Shown here: positions 1 to 5,567 of the stretch, one piece after another
Layout: each line of letters starts with the position of its first letter
How positions within the stretch are numbered: position 1 is the first letter of the stretch
NCBI GenBank assembly: GCA_035289205.1
Contig: DATDXV010000009.1
Span: forward strand, 1-17,636
DNA: 17,636 bases
Reading direction: 5' to 3'
Origin: DATDXV01 sp035289205
GTDB lineage: Archaea; Aenigmatarchaeota; Aenigmatarchaeia; Aenigmatarchaeales; DATDXV01
The notes under the pieces: model-generated
Database searches by the model: none
The model's input: only the letters and a program-made list of their open reading frames with translations
Told to the model about the DNA's origin: nothing
Program-made: the position numbers and the translations under genes

Positions 1-679
1 ATTTCATTGCCATTGCCGAGCACTCGATATGCCATCCAGGAAATCCCGTTGACCATGGTGATTTCCATTCCATCTGTCGCTTCTGGTCTTTTGGGGAGAA
101 TTTCCAGAGAGCGAAGTCTGTCGGGTTTCTCTTTCCTTCCACAACTTCAACCCTTGCTCCAGCCCTCAAGCCTTCGATATTCAGGTTTGCCCATCTGCCG
201 TAATCCTTGAATTTTGACGTGTCGAAGTAGATGCCATCGTCTATTCTGTATGTCAGGCTTTTCTTTTCCAAGGCTTTGATAAGCTCTATCTGCTCCTTGA
301 TATGGTCTGTTGCCTTGCACACAATATCTGGTTTTAGGGTGTTAAGTTTTTCTATGTCCTGAAAGAACGCTTTCGCGTAGAATTCAGATATTTCCCAAGC
401 GGTTTTGCCTTCCTTCCTTGCGCTCTTCTCTACCTTGTCTTCGCCTGTGTCAGCATCAGATGTCAGGTGCCCTACGTCTGTGACGTTCATCACATGCTTC
501 ACCTTGAAGCCCCTGTAAAGAAGTGCTCTCTTCAAAATATCTTCGAAGATATAGGTTCTTAGGTTTCCTATGTGAGCATAGGAGTAAGCAGTGATTCCGC
601 AAGTGTAAAGGTCTACCTGTTTGCCCTTGATGGGCTTGAACTCCATCAGCTTCCTTCCGCGCGTATTGAACAATTTCAT
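1..679 (-). CDS. cysS: Cysteinyl-tRNA synthetase, N-terminal 226 codons (3' end outside window)
   Basis: Class I synthetase that charges tRNA-Cys with cysteine in the cytoplasm. I translated the minus strand by hand from the ATG at 679; the frame stays open to the window edge. The zinc ligand C27 and the class I signature appear as TCGITAYSYAHIGN (residues 26-39), with N in the last position of the usual HIGH. The second zinc-site region GWHIECSAM is near residues 215-223 (C220). Both match the CysRS family order and spacing. The C-terminal half, with the KMSKS loop and anticodon-binding domain, is not visible. The start is 11 nt after the encoded CCA of a same-strand tRNA-Cys gene. No Shine-Dalgarno sequence or TATA box fits in that gap, so the gene is probably transcribed through the tRNA. 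Identification is secure. Confidence 0.96.
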   Translation of the reverse strand, partial: MKLFNTRGRKLMEFKPIKGKQVDLYTCGITAYSYAHIGNLRTYIFEDILKRALLYRGFKVKHVMNVTDVGHLTSDADTGEDKVEKSARKEGKTAWEISEFYAKAFFQDIEKLNTLKPDIVCKATDHIKEQIELIKALEKKSLTYRIDDGIYFDTSKFKDYGRWANLNIEGLRAGARVEVVEGKRNPTDFALWKFSPKDQKRQMEWKSPWSTGFPGWHIECSAMAMK

Positions 680-690
680 TTGATCACAAT

Positions 691-764
691 TGGAGCAGGG
701 AGGGAGAGTCGAACTCCCTTGGGCAGTTTTGCAGACTGCTACATGGCCGTTCTGTCATCCCTGC
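691..764 (-). tRNA. tRNA-Cys (anticodon GCA), CCA encoded
   Basis: Read on the minus strand from 764. The acceptor arm GCAGGGA pairs with TCCCTGC over all 7 bp. The anticodon stem GCAGT/ACTGC encloses loop CTGCAAA, giving anticodon GCA (plus positions 730-732). The T arm is GGGAG-TTCGACT-CTCCC. The D stem is short (ACA/TGT). The discriminator base is U (694), the known identity base for tRNA-Cys, and CCA is encoded at 691-693. No intron is seen. The gene sits directly upstream of the cysteinyl-tRNA synthetase that uses it. Confidence 0.96.
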
Positions 765-784
765 ATATGAACATTTCCCTGTTA

Positions 785-797
785 CAAAATATAAAAG
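785..797 (-). promoter_or_regulatory. TATA box for tRNA-Cys (and probably cysS)
   Basis: The minus strand reads CTTTTATATTTTG, an archaeal TATA-type box. Its centre lies about 27 nt upstream of the tRNA 5' end at 764, the spacing expected for TBP/TFB-directed initiation. Confidence 0.7.
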
Positions 798-803
798 GAG
801 TAC

Positions 804-812
804 TATTTTAAA
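804..812 (+). promoter_or_regulatory. TATA box for thiI
   Basis: TATTTTAAA is centred about 25 nt before the thiI ATG at 833, consistent with a leaderless or nearly leaderless transcript. It lies back to back with the tRNA-Cys box in a 68-bp divergent interval. Confidence 0.6.
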
Positions 813-832
813 GCCCCAAGCTTACTCTTCTT

Positions 833-1474
833 ATGAAACTCCTAACCTTCCTCTCGGGCGGCATAGACTCGCCTGTGGCAGCCTACATTATGATGAAAAA
901 GCATAGCGTGGATATGATTAATTTTCATAACTACGACTCAAATGAAACTGCAGCGAAGACAAAGCTGATCAAGCTTCTGGATGTCTTGAGGTCTCATCAG
1001 AAAAAAACAAAGCTGCTGTTTTTCCCCTTCAGAGAAATACAGATGCAGATTGTTGAGAAGATTGATCCAAAGTACAGGACAATCATCTACAGAAGGATAA
1101 TGTTCAGGATTGCAGACAAGATTGCTAAGAAGTATGGATATGACAGATTCGTTACTGGAGAAGCCCTAGGACAAGTGGCTTCGCAGACCCTGCAGAACCT
1201 GTATGTCATAAACGAGGCTGCCAAGACGCAGGTTGTCAGGCCTCTGCTTGGCTTTGACAAAGCAGAGATAATCGGACTTGCCAAGAGGATCGGCACTTAT
1301 GATATCTCGATAAGCGACTATGCTGAGTGCGTGCCTTATTCTGACACATGCACTTCCTTCGCAGCGAAGCATCCTACAACAGCTGCAAGGCTTGACGAGA
1401 TCAAGGAGATGGAGAGATCTTTGAAGTTTGGCAAGCTAATTGATAAGGCAATGAGGAATCTTATGATTGTCTGA
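833..1474 (+). CDS. thiI: ThiI-like tRNA sulfurtransferase, PP-loop domain only
   Basis: ThiI adenylates a tRNA uridine and transfers sulfur to form 4-thiouridine; in some organisms it also acts in thiamine synthesis. Visible here are the PP-loop LSGGIDSPVA (residues 7-16), the family motif GQVASQT (113-119), VVRPLLG, and C166 and C173 in an ECVPYSDTC stretch followed by KHPTT. The protein has 213 residues and begins right at the PP-loop domain. The N-terminal ferredoxin-like and THUMP tRNA-binding domains of full-length ThiI are absent, as is a rhodanese domain. The start is supported by the TATA spacing. The last roughly 20 codons differ from a second copy of the gene end at 2547-2666, so the C-terminus appears to have been replaced when the adjacent HEPN/MNT cassette arrived. 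It converges with the HEPN gene 28 bp downstream. Confidence 0.88.
   Translation: MKLLTFLSGGIDSPVAAYIMMKKHSVDMINFHNYDSNETAAKTKLIKLLDVLRSHQKKTKLLFFPFREIQMQIVEKIDPKYRTIIYRRIMFRIADKIAKKYGYDRFVTGEALGQVASQTLQNLYVINEAAKTQVVRPLLGFDKAEIIGLAKRIGTYDISISDYAECVPYSDTCTSFAAKHPTTAARLDEIKEMERSLKFGKLIDKAMRNLMIV
1358..1415 (+). repeat. 58-bp direct repeat, copy A (inside thiI)
   Basis: These 58 bases are identical to 2550-2607, including every third codon position. Immediately downstream the two copies diverge at both base and residue level while still encoding alignable ThiI tails. The unit spacing is 1192 bp and encloses the HEPN/MNT module. Confidence 0.95.
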
Positions 1475-1502
1475 TATAGGCATCGGACAATACAAATCAT
1501 AT

Positions 1503-1943
1503 TTATGCCAATATCTTCTTAACTATTCTCAAAAGTTCTTCAGCAAATTCTATAGCTTCTTTGGCTTCGTCTCCTGCAACTATATCATATTCTTCATAAA
1601 CTATTTTGTTTCTCTTTTTTCTGTAATTATCAAACAGCCTGATCATCTTGCTTGAAATCTTATCACCGAATTCGGAATGGATAAATTCTATAACAGATAA
1701 ATGCTTGTATTCTCCTTTAGGTCGATATCCTTTTGAAAACATCAGAGCTCTTCCAGCTTGGAGCATAGCACTGTAAGCTACAGCCAACGTCCAGTCATAT
1801 TCTTCGCTCTTAAAAATAGCTTCGGCGCTTTTAAGGTTCTTCTCGCCGCGGTTTATAGTTTTCTTGATTAGATTATCATCTATTTTCAACGCTTCTATCA
1901 TGCCTTTACTTAACAGCTCTTCTAAATTCATCTTCATCCCCAA
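1503..1943 (-). CDS. HEPN domain protein (putative toxin or partner of an MNT-HEPN pair)
   Basis: A helical protein of up to 146 residues matching the HEPN family: a helix with the pattern AVAYSAMLQAGRALMFSKGY, followed by KHLSVIEF and then RKKRNKIVYEEYD. Classical HEPN RNases carry Rx4-6H. Here the final position is Tyr (RNKIVYEEY), so RNase activity is uncertain; it resembles the HEPN branch with tyrosine in that place. It overlaps the 3' end of the upstream nucleotidyltransferase gene by 38 bp from the first ATG (1943). ATGs at 1937 and 1931 are alternative starts, so translational coupling is likely. In characterised MntA-HepT pairs the HEPN protein is the toxin and the MNT protein AMPylates it. 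That role here is inferred from pairing and order, not shown. Confidence 0.82.
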   Translation of the reverse strand: MGMKMNLEELLSKGMIEALKIDDNLIKKTINRGEKNLKSAEAIFKSEEYDWTLAVAYSAMLQAGRALMFSKGYRPKGEYKHLSVIEFIHSEFGDKISSKMIRLFDNYRKKRNKIVYEEYDIVAGDEAKEAIEFAEELLRIVKKILA

Positions 1944-2487
1944 TTATCATTATTACAGGATTTTTAATTATGTCCGCAAGCAAATGATGGTTTTCCTTTA
2001 TTCTTTTTTCAAACTCCTTTTCAGTCCATATTATATAATTTACTTCCCTTAGCATCTTTCTTTCAAAACCGCTTATTGCATCTATTATATCTGATTGTTT
2101 TATGACGCCGATAATTAATAGGTCTATGTCGCTCTTCTCTGTTTCTCTGCCGGATGCGAATGAGCCGTATACTAGCACATACTTTGTATTTTTGTTTTTT
2201 AACGCTTCTTTCAAATGCTTTCCCAAGCTTTCAGTTCTCATGAATATTGTCTTTAAAGGCTCATAAAGTGGAGATGTTTTATTGATTTCATAAAATATCA
2301 TATTTCCTTTTTCTTCTCGTTTAATTATGCCCACATCCATCAGGTTTTTTAGCTCTCTTCTAACAGCGTTCGTATTTTCCTTGGTTAATCTAGCTATCTC
2401 TCTTAAATAGAAGTTTTTTTCAGAGTAGAACAGAAATAGCTCCAGCATCTTTATTCTCGACTTCGATCCTATTATCTTTTCAAGCAT
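1906..2487 (-). CDS. Winged-helix / minimal nucleotidyltransferase (MNT) fusion, putative antitoxin
   Basis: From the ATG at 2487 the product has 193 residues; the in-frame TTG at 2493 is less likely. Residues 1-75 look like a winged helix-turn-helix (YLREIARLTKENTNAVRREL, then a wing near GNMIFYEI). Residues 100-130 carry the DNA polymerase beta-type nucleotidyltransferase signature GSFASG (G108, S109), followed by the metal-binding D120 and D122 in SDIDLLIIG. The C-terminal part has the helical WTEKEFEKRI segment typical of MNT proteins. The fused DNA-binding domain suggests it also represses its own promoter, and two TTTGTATA direct repeats sit exactly there. It is partnered with the overlapping HEPN gene. 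The region is visibly more AT-rich than thiI and gdhA on either side, consistent with acquisition by transfer. Confidence 0.85.
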   Translation of the reverse strand: MLEKIIGSKSRIKMLELFLFYSEKNFYLREIARLTKENTNAVRRELKNLMDVGIIKREEKGNMIFYEINKTSPLYEPLKTIFMRTESLGKHLKEALKNKNTKYVLVYGSFASGRETEKSDIDLLIIGVIKQSDIIDAISGFERKMLREVNYIIWTEKEFEKRIKENHHLLADIIKNPVIMIIGDEDEFRRAVK

Positions 2488-2518
2488 ATACAAATAATGT
2501 ATACAAAGGTATATAAAT
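2487..2518 (-). promoter_or_regulatory. MNT-HEPN promoter: TATA box plus two TTTGTATA direct repeats
   Basis: The minus strand has an AT box ATTTATATACC (about 2508-2518) some 25 nt before the MNT ATG at 2487, favouring that start and a leaderless mRNA. Between box and start codon TTTGTATA occurs twice (2500-2507 and 2487-2494), 13 bp apart. This is a plausible operator for the winged helix encoded by the gene; that role is inference. Confidence 0.5.
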
Positions 2519-2546
2519 GTTGTTCGTTACTCCGATAAATGCATGT

Positions 2547-2666
2547 TCTTTCGCAGCGAAGCATCCTACAACAGCTGCAAGGCTTGACGAGATCAAGGAG
2601 ATGGAGAAGAGTTTGAAGGTCGATAAATTGATTCAGAAAGCAATGAAGAATATTCTGACTCTGTAG
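2547..2666 (+). pseudogene. Displaced 3' end of thiI (39 codons plus stop)
   Basis: In frame, these bases read SFAAKHPTTAARLDEI and onward to a TAG stop at 2664-2666. They are homologous to residues 175-213 of the intact ThiI upstream. The first 58 bases (2550-2607) are identical to 1358-1415. The rest differs at many positions but keeps the reading frame, for example KLIQKAMKN versus KLIDKAMRN. No start codon or upstream half remains, so it cannot be expressed as ThiI. The simplest reading is that this is the former host 3' end, pushed 1192 bp downstream by insertion of the HEPN/MNT segment, which supplied a replacement tail. Confidence 0.88.
2550..2607 (+). repeat. 58-bp direct repeat, copy B
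   Basis: Second copy of the repeat at 1358-1415, within the displaced thiI tail. It marks the right boundary of the 1192-bp inserted unit. Confidence 0.95.
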
Positions 2667-2683
2667 AAGCTTTAAAAGCTTTC
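2667..2683 (+). promoter_or_regulatory. TATA box for the 270-residue unknown gene
   Basis: AGCTTTAAAAGCTTT, centred about 25 nt before the ATG at 2700, directly follows the displaced thiI stop codon. Confidence 0.55.
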
Positions 2684-2699
2684 AGAGATTAGCAATTCT

Positions 2700-3512
2700 A
2701 TGGTGCAAGAACTCACATACGACAAGGTTCTTCAGGAATCAGATGACATACTAAGACATAGCAACAGGCCGGTAAAATCTGCCACTTACCTAATGCAGTT
2801 CATAGGCAAACCTGTAAGTGGTTTTGAGGATTCCTGGGACAGTTCTTTTCTGGCAAACACAACCAAATACCACAAGCTGGCAATATCTGAAGGTCTTTCG
2901 AAAGAACTAGGTGAGAGATGGGTCCCAATACCGTTCCAACTTGGCGTTACTGAATTCTTCGATGGGCAGCTATTCAATGCTCTAAAGGACAGATATTTCT
3001 GGTTTGACAACGAAGAGACATTGCAGAAAAGGGATGGCAAGGTATACCTTCTCAGGAACCAGAAGTTGGCAAACAAATCCGGGTTCCCAACGATAACTGG
3101 AGAGAGAAAAGAGATAACTATTGTAAATAACAGAGTCACGGATACGCTTGCAAGGATAGGTGAATATCAACCAAGGGATGATGTAAGAGATTATGGAATA
3201 GATTTTGATGATAATGGCATTGCTTCGCTCTGGTCCGACTGGGCTCCGGACGATGCGTCGTTCTGCGCGGATGCGCGCAGGCCCTCGCTCAGGAATTCCC
3301 ATGGGCTCTCCGCTTTTGCGAGAGTGTCTAAAGGAAAGAAGGTTGCAGGGAAATTGAAGATGATCAAAGTGTCTGAAGCAGAGTACAGGGAGATGCAGGA
3401 GAGGCTTTCTGCTTCTGAGACTAGAGCAAGAGAACTAGAAGAGAAATTAGGGCGTTATGAAGCTTTGGCAGAAGACGCTTCTTTGCGATTGCAAAAAATA
3501 AAGAAGAGTTAA
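2700..3512 (+). CDS. Unknown protein with C-terminal coiled coil
   Basis: 270 residues, family not recognised. Residues 1-165 look globular, with aromatic clusters such as ERWVPIPFQLG and DRYFWFDNEE. Residues about 170-205 are acidic and Ser/Ala/Arg-rich. Residues about 215-270 are strongly heptad-like (EAEYREMQERLSASETRARE, then EEKLGRYEAL), predicting a coiled coil and oligomerisation or a partner. There is no signal peptide or membrane segment. The start is set by a TATA box about 25 nt upstream. It ends with a 4-bp overlap with the convergent ferredoxin gene. An unusual GC-rich block (about 3221-3300) lies in the middle of the reading frame. No function can be assigned. Confidence 0.8.
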   Translation: MVQELTYDKVLQESDDILRHSNRPVKSATYLMQFIGKPVSGFEDSWDSSFLANTTKYHKLAISEGLSKELGERWVPIPFQLGVTEFFDGQLFNALKDRYFWFDNEETLQKRDGKVYLLRNQKLANKSGFPTITGERKEITIVNNRVTDTLARIGEYQPRDDVRDYGIDFDDNGIASLWSDWAPDDASFCADARRPSLRNSHGLSAFARVSKGKKVAGKLKMIKVSEAEYREMQERLSASETRARELEEKLGRYEALAEDASLRLQKIKKS

Positions 3513-3778
3513 TCCACGCATTTTCTAGCATGAGCAGCGCAATTGCCATCGTCCTGGGCAGAGTGGATGCATTCAACCGGACATGCTTCTGAAGCATCCT
3601 TCCCTTCTGCGAACTCTGCGACCTGTCGGGTCTCAAGCAGGCCTTCTGGAGTTTCTTTGTGCTCAGACTGCGTAAGGTCAGCGAAGCCATCTTGGTCGCT
3701 CATCACAAAGAAGTTAGGAGCAACAGCAGCGCAGGCTCCGCAGGCTATGCATTTCCACCTCTCATGAACGATTTTCAT
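3509..3778 (-). CDS. Single-cluster ferredoxin
   Basis: 89 residues from the ATG at 3778. WKCIACGACAA supplies C10, C13 and C16; C66 followed by Pro in EACPVECIH supplies the fourth ligand of one [4Fe-4S] cluster, the layout of archaeal monocluster ferredoxins. Three further cysteines (C70, C80, C87) are present, the last two in a short NCAAHARKC tail; they may form a disulfide or are incidental. A longer frame from 3823 exists, but the TATA box at 3798-3809 lies inside that extension, about 25 nt before 3778, so the shorter start is preferred. It would act as a soluble low-potential electron carrier. It is divergent from glutamate dehydrogenase. Confidence 0.9.
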   Translation of the reverse strand: MKIVHERWKCIACGACAAVAPNFFVMSDQDGFADLTQSEHKETPEGLLETRQVAEFAEGKDASEACPVECIHSAQDDGNCAAHARKCVD

Positions 3779-3797
3779 CTTTCCATTTTGGGGGCAG

Positions 3798-3809
3798 TAT
3801 TTATATATC
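3798..3809. promoter_or_regulatory. Single AT box shared by the ferredoxin and gdhA genes
   Basis: TATTTATATATC lies in the 54-bp interval between two divergent start codons. Its centre is about 25 nt from the ferredoxin ATG (3778) and about 30 nt from the gdhA ATG (3833). No other TATA-like stretch is in the interval, so it may serve both directions. Confidence 0.6.
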
Positions 3810-3832
3810 TTGTGAATCCTCAATTTAGACTC

Positions 3833-5080
3833 ATGCCAGAGGAGCTAAACCCGTTCAAGATCGCGCAGAAACAGCTTGATGAGGCTGCAAAACTGCTGAA
3901 GCTTGATCCTAAGACTCATGCCTTATTGAGAGAGCCAAAGAGGATCATAGAGAAAGAGCTCAAGGTAAAGATGGACAATGGCTCTACAAAAACATTCAAA
4001 GCATTCAGAGTCCAGTACAACGACGCTAGGGGCCCCTTCAAAGGAGGAATAAGATACCATCCCCAGGAAACTATTGATACCGTGAAGGCTCTTGCTGCCT
4101 GGATGACATGGAAGACCGCTGTTGTCAACATACCGATGGGTGGAGGGAAGGGCGGAGTCATCTGCGATCCGAAGAGCATGTCGCAGAGCGAACTGGAAAG
4201 GCTTAGCAGGGCATATGCAAGGGAGTTTGCTGATCACTTAGGGTCAAAGATAGATGTGCCTGCTCCGGATGTCTACACAAATCCGCAGATAATGGCATGG
4301 ATGCTTGATGAATATGAGAAGGTGAAAGGTGTTCATGATCCTGGAATGATAACAGGGAAACCCCTGGAAATAGGGGGCTCAGAAGGAAGAGGTGACGCAA
4401 CCGCTGAGGGAGTTATCTATACAATAAGAGAAGCTGCAAAATATTTGAAGATCAACCTGAAGGGATCAACTGTTGCTGTCCAAGGATATGGGAACGCAGG
4501 GCATTTCGTTGCAACCAAAATGTCTGAGATGGGGGCAAAGGTTGTTGCTGTTTCTGATTCCAAGGGCGGAATCTACTCTGAGAGAGGCATTGATCCAGCG
4601 AAGGCTTTTGCATACAAGGAGAAGAACGGTTCTGTACAGGGCTTCCCAGGAACAAAGAACATAACTAACGAGGAGCTTCTTGAGTTGAAGGTTGATATTC
4701 TTGTTCCAGCCGCCTTGGAGAACCAGATAACTGGAAAGAATGTTTCTAAGATAAAGGCAAGGCTCTTGGCGGAGGCAGCAAACGGTCCTACAACACCCGA
4801 GGCAGATCCGATTCTTTACAAGAACAATGTCTTTGTTATTCCAGACTTCCTCTGCAATGCTGGTGGCGTAACCGTGAGCTATTTCGAATGGGTGCAGAAC
4901 CTTTATGGTTATTACTGGAAGAGGGACGAAGTGTTCAGGAAATTGGATGAGATAATGACAAAAGCATTCAGGGATGTCCTTGAGATGTCAATAAAGCATA
5001 AGGTGAACATGCGGATGGCAGCATACATGATAGCTGTGAAAAGGGTCGCGGATGCGATGAAGCTCCGCGGCTGGGTTTAA
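3833..5080 (+). CDS. gdhA: Glutamate dehydrogenase
   Basis: Reversible oxidative deamination of glutamate to 2-oxoglutarate and ammonia using NAD(P). 415 residues, the normal length for hexameric archaeal enzymes. Active-site lysines fall at K70 (RGPFKGGIRYHP), K94 (AAWMTWKTA) and K106 (PMGGGKGG); the 24 and 12 residue spacing matches the three lysines of characterised GDHs. APDVYTN and the dinucleotide motif VAVQGYGNAG follow, then PAALENQI and AEAANGP in the C-terminal half. An upstream in-frame ATG would add 58 codons that run antisense through the ferredoxin gene and across the promoter box. The ATG at 3833 fits both family length and TATA spacing. The enzyme links nitrogen assimilation or amino-acid catabolism to central carbon, and could supply the 2-oxoglutarate/glutamate pair to the aminotransferase encoded further along. 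Confidence 0.97.
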   Translation: MPEELNPFKIAQKQLDEAAKLLKLDPKTHALLREPKRIIEKELKVKMDNGSTKTFKAFRVQYNDARGPFKGGIRYHPQETIDTVKALAAWMTWKTAVVNIPMGGGKGGVICDPKSMSQSELERLSRAYAREFADHLGSKIDVPAPDVYTNPQIMAWMLDEYEKVKGVHDPGMITGKPLEIGGSEGRGDATAEGVIYTIREAAKYLKINLKGSTVAVQGYGNAGHFVATKMSEMGAKVVAVSDSKGGIYSERGIDPAKAFAYKEKNGSVQGFPGTKNITNEELLELKVDILVPAALENQITGKNVSKIKARLLAEAANGPTTPEADPILYKNNVFVIPDFLCNAGGVTVSYFEWVQNLYGYYWKRDEVFRKLDEIMTKAFRDVLEMSIKHKVNMRMAAYMIAVKRVADAMKLRGWV

Positions 5081-5105
5081 AAACTCTGGTTTCTAAAAGT
5101 GTTTT

Positions 5106-5540
5106 ATGGGAAGGAAAACTCCTACGCAAAAGCAGATAGATGACCAGTCCAAGGTGATGAAGCATATAGAAGAGGCATGCCTGGTCTCTTCATCTGACAT
5201 TGAGAAACGTTACGGGAGCGAACTGGACGCGCATTACACCCTAACTTCTTTATGCCGGACCGAAAAGATTGTGAGGATCCTCTTACCCACGAAGAGGCCA
5301 AAGGGCTGGAGAGGTCCCCATCTTGATAGGGTGTTTTATTATCTCCCAGAGACAGAGGAGAAAGCTGCAGGAGAGATCGTTAGCTGGTTGCCTTCTGTTC
5401 CGGAAGATGATTACACCGCTCTGGGTCATATGTACCATTTTATAGAGGAGTTTCCTGGAGCTCTCCGTGGAGATATAAAAAGGATTTACGATGACAGAAG
5501 GAGGTCTGTGTTTCCGAGATGGTGGGAGATATTTAAATAG
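5106..5540 (+). CDS. Unknown 144-residue protein, possible winged helix
   Basis: Not recognised. Residues about 15-60 (KHIEEACLVSSSDIEKRYGS, then YTLTSLCRTEKIVRI) have the spacing of a small winged-helix fold: a helix, a polar recognition helix, then a hydrophobic strand. The rest carries RVFYYLPETEEK and a basic C-terminus rich in Arg and Trp (RIYDDRRRSVFPRWWEIFK). The ATG is about 27 nt from the AT box GGTTTAAAAACTC overlapping the gdhA stop codon, so the gene may have its own promoter. The TATA box of the next gene (rps2) lies in its last codons. Confidence 0.65.
   Translation: MGRKTPTQKQIDDQSKVMKHIEEACLVSSSDIEKRYGSELDAHYTLTSLCRTEKIVRILLPTKRPKGWRGPHLDRVFYYLPETEEKAAGEIVSWLPSVPEDDYTALGHMYHFIEEFPGALRGDIKRIYDDRRRSVFPRWWEIFK
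5527..5537 (+). promoter_or_regulatory. TATA box for rps2
   Basis: ATATTTAAATA lies inside the last codons of the preceding gene and about 36 nt before the rps2 ATG at 5568, leaving room for only a very short leader. Confidence 0.6.
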
Positions 5541-5567
5541 TCTTTCCTCTTATTAGGAACTGATACA

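Noticed and set aside
572..811. Plus-strand open frame of 79 codons
   Set aside because: It runs antisense through cysS and the tRNA-Cys gene and has no recognisable product.
2660..2700. AAGCTTTAAAAGCTTT as a palindromic operator
   Set aside because: It is best explained as a TATA box within tandem AAGCTT words; similar words occur at other promoters here.
3779..3823. Ferredoxin start at 3823
   Set aside because: The extra 15 residues are encoded by the promoter box and by the start region of the divergent gene; the family begins close to the internal ATG at 3778.
3659..3832. N-terminal extension of glutamate dehydrogenase from an ATG at 3659
   Set aside because: The extension runs antisense through the ferredoxin gene and across the promoter box, and makes the enzyme longer than its family.
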